Origin: an uncultured Eubacteriales bacterium | GTDB taxonomy: Bacteria; Bacillota; Clostridia; Oscillospirales; QAMX01 | Assembly: GCA_900551265.1 (NCBI GenBank) | Contig: URVL01000001.1 | Span: 1-51,311, forward strand | Reading direction: 5' to 3' | DNA length: 51,311 nt | Part shown: piece by piece, positions 27,139 through 34,959 of the stretch | Numbering within the stretch: the first letter of the stretch is position 1 | Layout: each line of letters starts with the position of its first letter | Program-made: the position numbers and the translations under genes | The notes under the pieces: generated by a model | The model's input: the letters and a program-made list of their open reading frames with translations, nothing else | Databases searched by the model: none | Told to the model about the DNA's origin: nothing

Positions 27139-29354
27139 CTTTCATCTCCGATCAGCCGCATGGCCTCGACCACATTTACATGCTCCAATTCGCAGAGCCG
27201 CGCCGCATTCTCCAACAGTACCGCGCGGGGACTTTCCATCATCTCATCAATGAACACACACAGCGTCTCCGCATCCATATTATCCAAGTCAATATAGAGA
27301 TCCGCATGCATATAGCGCATGAATCCCTTGACCTTTTTGTCATACACAATGCCTGCATTCGGCACGCCAACACGTGCGGCAAACACCAACGCATGCAGCC
27401 GCATCGACAGCACGCACTTCATCCGGGAAATAATCCCGATTGTCGTCTCCGTATCAAAACGCCGGCGGAATGCATACGGTTCCGCTCCCAACGCCCGCGC
27501 CACCGCATCTCCGGCAGATGCGTCCTTCGGCATTTCAATCGGCAAAATGACAAGCTCCAGCCCATGCGCCTCACGCGCATAGCGCACAGCCTGCGCAATC
27601 ACGGGAACTGCAGCTTCAAAGCCCGGCCAGTTGCGCACGCACAGACACAAATAATTCCCGTGCGGCGGGATTCCGGCGGAATCAAACGCAGCGTCTATGA
27701 TCTCATCGGCCGCGGGAGAAAGCGTAAGGGCAGGGTCCGCAGCCATGGCAATGTGGGGATGCGTGACCCCCATCAAAGCAAGTTCCGCGCGGGAATCGTC
27801 TTCCCGAAGCGTAATCGTATCTACACAGCGATTGAGCACATGGGCCGCCCGGCGCCGGTTGCGTTCAGAGACTACCGGACCAATCCCGCAGCCGTACATC
27901 ATGACGCTTGCGCCGCGCCGTTTTGCAGCCGCTAACGTATACAGATAGAAATACAGCGAACGGTTGGAGGTGATATCCTGGATCAAACTGCCGCCGCCGT
28001 TGATGTAAACCGCTGCGCGCCGCATACGCGCATGCATTCTAGGGACATCAAAGGTAAAAATAGAATCCACGCGATAGTCAAGCGCCGTATCTGTCGGGCG
28101 CCGCGACATCACGCATACCGGCATATCCGGATCAATCGTCCGCATTTCGTTGACAATCGCACGCAGAATGGCATCGTCGCCCGCATTGCCCTTACCGTAC
28201 GCGCCGCAAATCAACACGCCCGCACGTTTTTCGCGCACTGCATACCGCCGCAGCACCTTATTATAAATTTCAAACTGGGTACGCGCCATCTGGTCAAGCG
28301 AGAAGTGCGCGTTCGCCCGTTCCCACAAACGCTCCGCGAAGGTACGGCGCAGACCGGCGTCGCGCGAAAGCGTATAGAGCTGTCCGCTCAAAGTCTCTAC
28401 ATCCCGCGGGGTAAAGATATAACCATTTACACCGTTTTCAATCAGCTCCGGCATACCCCCGACGTCCGATGTAATGGTCGCACAGCCTTCGTCGATGCCT
28501 TCCAGCACGACATACGGAAATGTTTCAGACAGCGAGCACAGAACGTTAATATCCATCGCACGGAAGAACTCGTGTATATTTGTAATCCACCCTGCAAATA
28601 TGACCCTGTCCGCAATGCCAAGCTCACGCGCCAACGCCTCCAGGGCGGCGCGATCCTCACCGTCTCCCGCAATGACAAGCTTTATCGGCGCGCCGCGCGA
28701 TATGGCCAGCGCACAGGCACGAATCAATGTCGGTACGTCCTTGACAGCCGTCAGGCGCGCCGCAATGCCGCAAAGTACATCGCCTTCACAGTACTCCGCG
28801 CCAAACTGCGCAAGATATGCCCTCCGGTCTATGACCTTTTCCCGCTTTTTATAATCAATACCATTATAAATTGTAAACACGCGCGACGGCGAAAAACCGC
28901 GCGAAATCATCATGCGCGACGTCCGGTCCGCCACACAGGTATAATAGTCCACTACGCGCAGGCAGAGCCTGTTGATCATCCCGAACGTCAAATGCTTACG
29001 CAAGTTGCCCAGGTAATCAAGCCGGTAGTCGGAGTGAATCGTCGTCACGGTCGGGATTTTACGCTTTCGCTTGATAAGCACGCCCATCATATTCGCGCGC
29101 GCGCCGTGGCAGTGCAGCACGTCGGGCCGGAATTCATCCACAATTTTCAGCAATTTACGGTACGCCGCGGCAATTGAACGGCTCTCGTCCACAATCGTAT
29201 CGACCCCCGCCGCACGACAGTCCTCCGCAAACGGCCCCTCACGGAAACTAACAAGCTTTACCTCGCAGTAGTCCTTTAACCGGGAGGCCAACGATATCAC
29301 ATGCGTTTTCGCACCACCGACATCGCCGCCTCCTATTAAATGCAGTATCCGCAT
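27135..29354 (-). CDS. csaB: Fusion of family 4 glycosyltransferase and CsaB-type polysaccharide pyruvyltransferase
   Basis: A protein of 739 residues with GAGGTCGG before the ATG at 29354. Residues 1 to about 370 are a GT4/GT-B glycosyltransferase (LIGGGDVGGAKTHV start, the donor-site block SETFPYVVLEGIDEG, GGMPELIENG). Residues about 378-739 are a CsaB-like pyruvyltransferase (ICGAYGKGNAGDDAILRAI, INGGGSLIQD, YGCGIGP, SMRLHALVFAARVG). CsaB pyruvylates secondary cell-wall polysaccharide so that SLH-domain S-layer proteins can bind. The fusion would join sugar transfer and pyruvylation on one chain. It is the first gene of an operon with rimM and trmD. Confidence 0.88.
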   Translation of the reverse strand: MRILHLIGGGDVGGAKTHVISLASRLKDYCEVKLVSFREGPFAEDCRAAGVDTIVDESRSIAAAYRKLLKIVDEFRPDVLHCHGARANMMGVLIKRKRKIPTVTTIHSDYRLDYLGNLRKHLTFGMINRLCLRVVDYYTCVADRTSRMMISRGFSPSRVFTIYNGIDYKKREKVIDRRAYLAQFGAEYCEGDVLCGIAARLTAVKDVPTLIRACALAISRGAPIKLVIAGDGEDRAALEALARELGIADRVIFAGWITNIHEFFRAMDINVLCSLSETFPYVVLEGIDEGCATITSDVGGMPELIENGVNGYIFTPRDVETLSGQLYTLSRDAGLRRTFAERLWERANAHFSLDQMARTQFEIYNKVLRRYAVREKRAGVLICGAYGKGNAGDDAILRAIVNEMRTIDPDMPVCVMSRRPTDTALDYRVDSIFTFDVPRMHARMRRAAVYINGGGSLIQDITSNRSLYFYLYTLAAAKRRGASVMMYGCGIGPVVSERNRRRAAHVLNRCVDTITLREDDSRAELALMGVTHPHIAMAADPALTLSPAADEIIDAAFDSAGIPPHGNYLCLCVRNWPGFEAAVPVIAQAVRYAREAHGLELVILPIEMPKDASAGDAVARALGAEPYAFRRRFDTETTIGIISRMKCVLSMRLHALVFAARVGVPNAGIVYDKKVKGFMRYMHADLYIDLDNMDAETLCVFIDEMMESPRAVLLENAARLCELEHVNVVEAMRLIGDER

Positions 29355-29513
29355 AGCCGACCTCTTTTCAAGCAGTTTTTCAAATCCGTGACGCTGAAAA
29401 CGGATTTCTTCCTATGTACAGGCAAAAGTATGCCACAAATCATATTTTTCCCGATTTAATTCATTATATCAAGCCTGATTCAAAATTTCAATAAAACAAT
29501 TTTCAAAAACCTC

Positions 29514-29542
29514 TTGCATTTTGTATTCTAATATGGTATACT
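29514..29542 (+). promoter_or_regulatory. Predicted promoter of the rubrerythrin gene
   Basis: TTGCAT (29514-29519), a 17-bp spacer and TATACT (29537-29542), 50 bp before the start codon. Confidence 0.7.
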
Positions 29543-29591
29543 TTCATCAGGATGAAGGTTCCCAATTTTTTAAGATGAGAGGTGTTTACGA

Positions 29592-30134
29592 ATGAAATTT
29601 GTATGTTCTGTTTGTGGTTATGTACATGAGGGCGATTCCGCTCCGGATTTCTGCCCGATCTGCAAGGCTCCGAAGGAGAAATTCGTTGCACAGGGCAGCG
29701 AAAAGACTTGGGCTGCTGAGCATGTAGTGGGCGTTGCACAGGGTGCTCCGGAAGATATCATGCAGGGCCTGCGTGAGAATTTCCAGGGCGAGTGCACCGA
29801 GGTTGGTATGTATCTGGCTATGGCGCGCGTGGCGCACCGCGAGGGCTATCCCGAGATCGGCCTGTACTGGGAGAAGGCCGCCTATGAAGAGGCTGAGCAC
29901 GCCGCCAAGTTTGCCGAGCTGCTGGGCGAAGTCGTGACCGACTCCACCAAGAAAAACCTTGAGATGCGTGTCGACGCTGAAAACGGCGCTACCATGGGCA
30001 AGTTTGAGCTGGCCAAGAAGGCCAAGGAGCTGAACCTTGACGCCATCCACGACACCGTCCATGAGATGGCCCGCGACGAAGCCCGCCATGGCAAGGCTTT
30101 TGAGGGTCTTTTAAAGAGATACTTCAATAAGTAA
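29592..30134 (+). CDS. Reverse rubrerythrin
   Basis: A protein of 180 residues with GAGAGGTG upstream. The rubredoxin-type iron site is at the N-terminus (C5-x2-C8 and C21-x2-C24), followed by the ferritin-like di-iron four-helix domain with ExxH-type ligands ([42 protein letters not shown]). The order, rubredoxin first, defines the reverse rubrerythrins, peroxide reductases of clostridia. Codon usage is notably biased to G/C-ending codons compared with its neighbours, consistent with high expression. It has its own promoter and terminator. Confidence 0.94.
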   Translation: MKFVCSVCGYVHEGDSAPDFCPICKAPKEKFVAQGSEKTWAAEHVVGVAQGAPEDIMQGLRENFQGECTEVGMYLAMARVAHREGYPEIGLYWEKAAYEEAEHAAKFAELLGEVVTDSTKKNLEMRVDAENGATMGKFELAKKAKELNLDAIHDTVHEMARDEARHGKAFEGLLKRYFNK

Positions 30135-30146
30135 GTCACTGCGTTA

Positions 30147-30178
30147 GAGAACCCCGGAGAGCCCGGGGTTCTCTTTTC
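30147..30178 (+). terminator. Terminator of the rubrerythrin gene
   Basis: GAGAACCCCGG and CCCGGGGTTCTC with a short loop, followed by TTTTCT. Confidence 0.85.
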
Positions 30179-30224
30179 TATTTCAAAACGCAGCCTTCGT
30201 AACAAAAGTTCCTTTTTCAGATTG

Positions 30225-30358
30225 CAAAACCCATTTCTTTGTAACGACAAAGAAACGGGTTTTGGATCCCAAAGAAAACGTTTGGGGGAATTTCCGAATA
30301 TTCCCCCAAGCCCCCTTAACGGCCAAAGAGGGCTTTCCCCCCTCTTTGGATTTTCCCC
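30225..30358 (+). repeat. Multi-hairpin repeat, left copy (inverted partner at 31522-31660)
   Basis: Three successive hairpins can be drawn: ACCCATTTCTTTGT with ACAAAGAAACGGGT; GGGGGAAT with ATTCCCCC; CCAAAGAGGG with CCTCTTTGG. The reverse complement of 31522-31660 matches it at roughly 70 % by eye, including the blocks CAAAACCCATTTCTTT and ATCCCAAAGAAAA. No convincing protein is encoded. Together the two copies bracket the dyad array and the XRE gene. Confidence 0.75.
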
Positions 30359-30385
30359 CCACAACCGCGCCGCAGCCTTTAAATA

Positions 30386-31142
30386 TGTGCAATTTGCAAC
30401 GTTTGGTTAAACGTATATTATGTGCGATTCGCAACGTTCCTTGCTCTTAAATATTGCATATCGCAACATTTAAGAGCAATATGCAATTTGATTACTTAGT
30501 GTTGCATTTTGCAACTTAACTCACGTAGTCCATAATATGTTGCATATTGCACGTATTTACTAAGTAACAGCTGATATAGCGTTGCAAACTGCACAGCAAT
30601 GACAGAGTAAATGTGCATTTTGCAACAATATTTTTATGCCGAAGTGTACAAAGCGCACATTTAAAATTGTGCAAAATGCAACAATATACTGTGCGTTTTG
30701 CACCAGCAAAAAGCCTATGTTGCATGATGCAACATAGGCGTGACAATTTAGCCGCTAAATGATGCATTATGCAACAATATTCTGCAGTATCGAGCACCAA
30801 ACGTTGTAAATTGCATCAATATATCATTATATATTGCTTTTCGCAACATATAGCACGGCAATATGCTGCAACATGCAACCTTCTGCATCTAATTCGTTGC
30901 ATACTGCAACACACCCCAGCCGTACAGCTGCCGCAAAGACAACGATGCATAAAATCATATTGATGCATTTGTTGCACATTGCAACATTTTCCTTAACAAC
31001 ACGTTGCATTACGCAACATAATGGCTCATAATGTTGCTTATCGCACATTTCATCAAATAGTATGTTGCAAATTACAACTATCAATAAAAAAATATTGCTG
31101 CACATTGCACCATTCACCGACACCATTGATGCAATTTGCAAC
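30386..31142. repeat. Array of 21 imperfect 15-bp dyads, consensus GTTGCANNNTGCAAC
   Basis: Dyads are centred at 30393, 30428, 30460, 30508, 30546, 30588, 30619, 30675, 30697, 30726, 30768, 30810, 30840, 30872, 30903, 30978, 31010, 31040, 31071, 31104 and 31135. Nineteen match the core TGC-N5-GCA exactly. Four are perfect 6+3+6 palindromes (30501, 30719, 30896, 30971). Spacing is mostly 29-35 bp or 42 bp, near three or four helical turns, so most sites lie on the same DNA face. Weaker half-matches at about 30480, 30651 and 30951 fall in the three widest gaps. The stretch has no credible gene. It begins four bases 3' of the XRE gene stop. Confidence 0.9.
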
Positions 31143-31146
31143 AATA

Positions 31147-31389
31147 TTATTTGATCTCTTGCTCAAGATTACGGAATACATCTGTATCAAAAAACTCTGT
31201 AATTGATATTCCCAATCCATCAATCAATTTTTTTAGTGTCACAATTCCGACATTTGAACTTATCCCAGTTAAAAAATCGTTTGCTGTTGACTGCGTTACA
31301 CCCGACAGTGTAGCCAGACCGTTAATTGTCAAATTCCGTTCTTTCAAGAGTTCATAAAATCGTTCTCTTACTGCTTCAGAAATACCCAT
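31147..31389 (-). CDS. XRE-family helix-turn-helix DNA-binding protein
   Basis: A protein of 80 residues with AAGAGGTGG before the ATG at 31389. A single Cro/C1-type domain fills it: the helix LLKERNLTINGLATLSGV and recognition helix TQSTANDFLTG, then LKKLIDGLGISITEFFD, which is typical of compact XRE regulators. It has no sensing domain. It may bind the adjacent dyad array as a dimer, but this is inferred only from position and from the dyad symmetry. A possible -10 element (TATAAA, about 31432-31437 on the minus strand) lies upstream. Confidence 0.85.
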   Translation of the reverse strand: MGISEAVRERFYELLKERNLTINGLATLSGVTQSTANDFLTGISSNVGIVTLKKLIDGLGISITEFFDTDVFRNLEQEIK

Positions 31390-31463
31390 TTTCCACCTCT
31401 TGTTAAGAGATATCTTTGGGAAAAGGGTATCATTTTATACGAGCTTAGGTTAACGGAAAACAC

Positions 31464-31492
31464 TTGACCAGAAAAATAAAGCGTGATATACT
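31464..31492 (+). promoter_or_regulatory. Strong plus-strand promoter reading into the right hairpin repeat
   Basis: TTGACC (31464-31469), a 17-bp spacer and TATACT (31487-31492) with an upstream TGA that makes an extended -10. It is divergent from the XRE gene. The first thing transcribed is the multi-hairpin repeat and not a gene. Confidence 0.7.
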
Positions 31493-31521
31493 GGAAACGA
31501 AAAGAACTTACCTTATCGCGT

Positions 31522-31660
31522 GGGGAGTTTCCAAAGAGGGGCTCCGTCCCCTCTTTGGTCGTTTTAAGGGGTCCGGGGGAAATCGAAATCCCCCGGCCGC
31601 ATTTTTCTTTGGGATACAAAACCCGTTTCTTTTTGGCGGGACAAAAAGAAATGGGTTTTG
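31522..31660 (-). repeat. Multi-hairpin repeat, right copy (inverted relative to 30225-30358)
   Basis: It carries the same three hairpins in inverted order, including CCAAAGAGGGG with CCCCTCTTTGG, GGGGGATTTCGATTTCCCCC on the minus strand, and AACCCGTTTCTTTTTGG with the matching right arm. Sequence agreement with the left copy is about 70 % by eye. A 10-bp perfect hairpin (GTATTTCTTT-CATA-AAAGAAATAC, 31672-31695) follows and could end a short RNA from the promoter at 31464. Confidence 0.75.
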
Positions 31661-31752
31661 AAAAATTCTTTGTATTTCTTTCATAAAAGAAATACTATAA
31701 AAAATCCGTTGAAGCGGATTAAAAATCAGAGAAAACAGAAAAAAACACGGCA

Positions 31753-31823
31753 GCTGGAAGGAGCTGCAACTCCTTCCAGCCTGCGCAGGCGCTAGACCGC
31801 CTACACAACGGGGATTTCCCCGC
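31753..31823. repeat. Intergenic hairpins
   Basis: An 11-bp perfect stem (GCTGGAAGGAG / CTCCTTCCAGC, 31753-31780), then the palindromes CCTGCGCAGG and GGGGATTTCCCC. No gene. It looks like part of a genome-dispersed intergenic repeat family, which one window cannot prove. Confidence 0.45.
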
Positions 31824-31882
31824 ACCGCAAGAACATTATACCGCCAAACCACCTGTTTGGCAAGCAATATCCCTGCGGTGGT

Positions 31883-31897
31883 GTTGCAATTTGCACT
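31883..31897. promoter_or_regulatory. Outlying copy of the array dyad
   Basis: GTTGCAATTTGCACT matches the array consensus (core TGC-N5-GCA). It lies 740 bp beyond the array, past the XRE gene and the right repeat. Confidence 0.55.
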
Positions 31898-31995
31898 GTG
31901 TAGCGCATTTAGGACCCCGGTTTTTTGTCAATGCACGCAATCTTCCGGGTTTCCGGCCTGCACAGTGTATTCTGTTTTCTCCGAAGCCGGCGCTT

Positions 31996-32092
31996 GCGGG
32001 ACGGGCGTAACCCGTCCCCGCGGGCACGGTGGAAGGAGAATAGATTGCAATACCAGCGGATGGCACGAAGGGGACCGCGTGCTGCGGTCCCC
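31996..32092. repeat. Two GC-rich hairpins ahead of the unknown gene at 32111
   Basis: GGGACGGG-CGTAA-CCCGTCCC (within 31996-32021) and GGGGACCGC-GTGCT-GCGGTCCCC (32070-32092). The second ends about 10 bp before the ribosome site of the next gene and could act on its mRNA. Confidence 0.5.
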
Positions 32093-32110
32093 ATGCCGGA
32101 GGGAGGATTT

Positions 32111-32554
32111 ATGTCACGAAAGAAAGCATCTGAAAAATTTCCAAGTTCCTTTGCCCTGCAAATGAAAATCGAGTCCGCACTGCGGAATCCGCCGGAAAAA
32201 GGGTTTATCCCGCTGTTTAACTGGCTCGATGTGGATGAGCTTGTGGAGTTGATTTTGGGAAGGAAGAACGAGCAATTCATCATATTGGCAAAAACGCCGG
32301 TCTACGATGAGTTTACCTACGGCCGCGCAGGTAAGCTGTACGAAGAAATTTCCCGGATCCTGCAGCAGCTTGCGGCGGATGCGGGCGACACAGCCGGCAC
32401 TGAAGGCGGGCAGGAGGCCTCCGAGCGGGTGGAGGCAATCGACGGTCTGCTGCACGAGCTGATGCACTACTGTGTGAAAGGCGGTTTCCGCGCCGGCTGC
32501 CGTCTTGGGCGGACGTTTGACCTGGGCGAGTTTATCAATATCGACGATGCCTGA
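32111..32554 (+). CDS. Hypothetical protein
   Basis: A protein of 147 residues. The start at 32111 has GGAGGGAGGA upstream; the frame is open further back, but through hairpin repeats. No membrane segment. A mainly helical, soluble protein with a C-terminal region (GLLHELMHYCVKGGFRAGCRLGRTFDLGEF) that loosely recalls small clostridial proteins such as DUF6809; I am not sure of that. It is followed by a terminator and is the first gene past the array element. Confidence 0.65.
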   Translation: MSRKKASEKFPSSFALQMKIESALRNPPEKGFIPLFNWLDVDELVELILGRKNEQFIILAKTPVYDEFTYGRAGKLYEEISRILQQLAADAGDTAGTEGGQEASERVEAIDGLLHELMHYCVKGGFRAGCRLGRTFDLGEFINIDDA

Positions 32555-32599
32555 CGCATTCTGTCTGCGCGGCTGAATTCCCGTCATACCCGGAAATCG

Positions 32600-32628
32600 G
32601 GCGGCGGGAGTTTGGCCGCCTTTTTTAT
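32600..32628 (+). terminator. Terminator after the hypothetical gene
   Basis: GGCGGC and GCCGCC around GGGAGTTTG, followed by TTTTTT. Confidence 0.75.
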
Positions 32629-32648
32629 ACAATTTCACAAGAATCACA

Positions 32649-32677
32649 TTGACATATCCCTGTATTTTTGTTACGAT
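32649..32677 (+). promoter_or_regulatory. Predicted promoter of the GH31 gene
   Basis: TTGACA (32649-32654), a 17-bp spacer and TACGAT (32672-32677), 31 bp before the start codon. Confidence 0.7.
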
Positions 32678-32707
32678 TGAGATGACTTTAAAGACGGGAG
32701 GAACAGT

Positions 32708-34699
32708 ATGGCACTTTTAAAGCAGGACGGAAACCGTCTGGTTCTGCGCAACGACACCGAACTTCTCTGGATTGAGCCCTGGGCGAAGAACAGCCTGCGT
32801 GTTCGCGCGGTACGTCACATTGACGTGCCGGAGGAAAACTGGGCGCTGCTGCCGCAGGAAAACCCGGGCGACGCAGTCATCACGATCGCAGACGGCGAAG
32901 GTACCATTCAAAACGGTAAGATCACCGCACGGATCAACGTTGCGGGAATGCTCTATTTTTACGGCGAAAACGGGAAGCCGATTCTGCGCGAGTATTGGCG
33001 TTCGCGCGGCGGCAACTTTGAGACGATGAGCGCGCTGGAAATTTTCGCGCGCGAGTTTACCGGGATGCGCGGCGGCGATTTTGAGCTGACCATGCGTTTT
33101 GAGGCCAATCCCGGCGAGCATATCTACGGTATGGGACAGTATCAGGACGGCATGATCGACAAAAAGGGTTGTGTGCTGGAGCTGGCGCACCGCAATTCGC
33201 AGGCGAGTGTCCCGTTTTACGTCTCGAGCGAGGGATACGGCTTTCTCTGGAATAATCCCTCCATCGGCCGCGTGACGTTTGCAAAGAACCGTACCGAGTG
33301 GTATGCGTCCAGCACCAAGGCGCTCGACTACTGGATCACGGCGTCCGACTCTCCGGCGGAGATCATGTCCTCGTATGCCGACGCAACCGGTCACGCGCCA
33401 ATGATGCCGGATTACGTCATGGGATTCTGGCAGTGCAAGCTGCGTTACCGTACGCAGGACGAGCTTTTGGAGGTCGCGCGGCACCACAAGTCGCTGGGCC
33501 TGCCGATGGACGTGATTGTATCGGACTTCTTCCACTGGCCGTATCAGGGCGACTGGCGTTTTGATGAGACAGAGTGGCCCGATCCCGATGCCATGGTGCG
33601 CGAGCTTAAGGAAATGGGAATTGAACTGATGGTCTCTATCTGGCCGTATGTCGATCAGAAGAGTGAAAACTACAAAGTTATGCGCGATAACGGCTACCTG
33701 GTACACGCCGAGCGCGGCCTTCAGATCTGCGCGACGTGGAAGGGCAATACAATTCCCTATGATCCGACGAACCCCGAGGCGCGCAAGTTTGTCTGGAGCG
33801 TGGTCAAGCGCAACTATTTTGATAAGGGCATTAAGATTTTCTGGCTTGATGAGGCGGAGCCCGAGTGGGACTATGACTTTGACCACTATCGTTACGCCAA
33901 GGGCGCAAACATTGCAGTCGGCAACATTTATCCGCTTGTTTATGCGCAGAACTTCTATGAGGGATTAAAAGAAGAAGGCGTCGAGCTGCCCATCAATTTG
34001 CTGCGCTGCGCCTGGGCCGGTTCCCAGCGTTACGGGGCCCTCGTCTGGTCCGGCGACATCGACACCACATTCCGTTCCTTCCGTGAGCAGTTTACGAGCG
34101 GCTTGTCGATGGCCATGTCCGGCATCCCGTGGTGGACGTCCGACATCGGCGGTTTCCACGGCGGCGACCAAAACGACCCCGACTTCCGCGAGTTGCTGGT
34201 GCGCTGGTTCCAGTTCGGGGCGTTCTGTCCGGTATTCCGCCTGCACGGCGACCGTAAAAACGGCGACGATCCGGGCAGTGCTTCCAAGGCGCATACCGGC
34301 GGTCCGAACGAGGTTTGGAGCTATGGCGAGGAAGTGTATAAGATCCTGAAAAAGTATCTCTTCCTGCGCGAACAGATCCGGCCCTATGTGAAGTCCGTCA
34401 TGGAAAAGACGGCCAAAACCGGCGCGCCGGTCATTCGTCCTCTCTATTACGACTTCCCGAAGGATAAGGCAGTGGCTACCATTGAAGATCAAATGATGTT
34501 TGGCGACGACATTTTGGTTGCCCCCATCTTCGAGCTGGGTGCGAGAAAACGCGATGTCTACCTTCCGGCAGGCGAAACGTGGATTGACGCGCACACCGGT
34601 GCCGAATACGCCGGTGGTCAAACTGTCACGGCGGATGCGCCGCTGGAACTCATTCCGGTGTTTCTGCGCCGCGGCGGCAACGTGAGCTTTACGTTGTAA
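32708..34699 (+). CDS. Glycoside hydrolase family 31 (alpha-xylosidase/alpha-glucosidase type)
   Basis: A protein of 663 residues with GACGGGAGGAACAGT upstream. There is no signal peptide, so it acts in the cytoplasm on imported saccharides. An N-terminal galactose-mutarotase-like domain (about 1-220) precedes the TIM barrel. The catalytic nucleophile lies in IFWLDEAEPE (Asp381), and the acid/base in WWTSDIGGF (Asp479). A further GH31 block is VSDFFHWPYQGDW. The WLDEAEPE form is common among alpha-xylosidases and related enzymes; exact substrate is uncertain. Codons are strongly G/C-ending, like rubrerythrin, which suggests high expression. Confidence 0.92.
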   Translation: MALLKQDGNRLVLRNDTELLWIEPWAKNSLRVRAVRHIDVPEENWALLPQENPGDAVITIADGEGTIQNGKITARINVAGMLYFYGENGKPILREYWRSRGGNFETMSALEIFAREFTGMRGGDFELTMRFEANPGEHIYGMGQYQDGMIDKKGCVLELAHRNSQASVPFYVSSEGYGFLWNNPSIGRVTFAKNRTEWYASSTKALDYWITASDSPAEIMSSYADATGHAPMMPDYVMGFWQCKLRYRTQDELLEVARHHKSLGLPMDVIVSDFFHWPYQGDWRFDETEWPDPDAMVRELKEMGIELMVSIWPYVDQKSENYKVMRDNGYLVHAERGLQICATWKGNTIPYDPTNPEARKFVWSVVKRNYFDKGIKIFWLDEAEPEWDYDFDHYRYAKGANIAVGNIYPLVYAQNFYEGLKEEGVELPINLLRCAWAGSQRYGALVWSGDIDTTFRSFREQFTSGLSMAMSGIPWWTSDIGGFHGGDQNDPDFRELLVRWFQFGAFCPVFRLHGDRKNGDDPGSASKAHTGGPNEVWSYGEEVYKILKKYLFLREQIRPYVKSVMEKTAKTGAPVIRPLYYDFPKDKAVATIEDQMMFGDDILVAPIFELGARKRDVYLPAGETWIDAHTGAEYAGGQTVTADAPLELIPVFLRRGGNVSFTL

Positions 34700-34723
34700 T
34701 CGCTGGTTCTTTTCTAGCCTGAT

Positions 34724-34764
34724 AACGCTCCCGTCCCCAGAGAGTGGGGACGGGAGCGTTTTTT
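34724..34764. terminator. Bidirectional terminator between GH31 and the phage cassette
   Basis: ACGCTCCCGTCCCC pairs with GGGGACGGGAGCGT around AGAGAGT and is followed by TTTTTT. Confidence 0.9.
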
Positions 34765-34801
34765 GAGCGGTACTTCTGAATGACCGGCAGGCGTCTTACA
34801 G

Positions 34802-34948
34802 TCAGGCCTTTTGCCAGACGCCATCGATATAACGATCCCCAATGCCAAAACCGTCAGGCAGCGCCACAAAGCCTCGTTCTGTAGCAAACGTTTCATCCGA
34901 AACCACAATATTCACACACACATGGTCTTGAATCACTGCGTATCTCAT
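34802..34948 (-). CDS. Small phage tail-fibre-associated protein
   Basis: A protein of 48 residues with AAGGAGGATGTAC before the ATG at 34948. The short beta-rich sequence ends in IGDRYIDGVW, a pattern recurring in small proteins and domains encoded beside phage tail fibres. It lies 11 bp downstream of the fibre gene and closes the cassette. The role is not known. Confidence 0.6.
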   Translation of the reverse strand: MRYAVIQDHVCVNIVVSDETFATERGFVALPDGFGIGDRYIDGVWQKA

Positions 34949-34959
34949 GTACATCCTCC

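Noticed and set aside
28032..29177. 381-codon plus-strand open frame opposite the GT-CsaB fusion
   Set aside because: Shadow frame rich in Arg and His, without a ribosome site.
30386..31142. CRISPR array
   Set aside because: The regular ~31-bp spacing suggests it at first, but the repeated unit is a variable 15-bp dyad, there is no conserved long direct repeat, and no cas genes are present.
30386..31142. Array as a series of RNA hairpins
   Set aside because: Innermost arm bases mismatch (A/C, T/C) in several units without compensation, so base pairing does not seem to be selected; helical phasing fits DNA better.
30516..31206. Open frames of 60-105 codons across the dyad array, both strands
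   Set aside because: They are Cys/Met/Ile-rich by-products of the TGCA-rich repeats, lack ribosome sites and overlap one another.
31508..31867. 119-codon minus-strand open frame over the right hairpin repeat
   Set aside because: It translates hairpin arms (repeated KRNGF-like words) and has no ribosome site.
32717..33886. 389-codon open frame opposite the GH31 gene
   Set aside because: Shadow of a high-G/C-third-position gene; no start signal and no recognisable domain.
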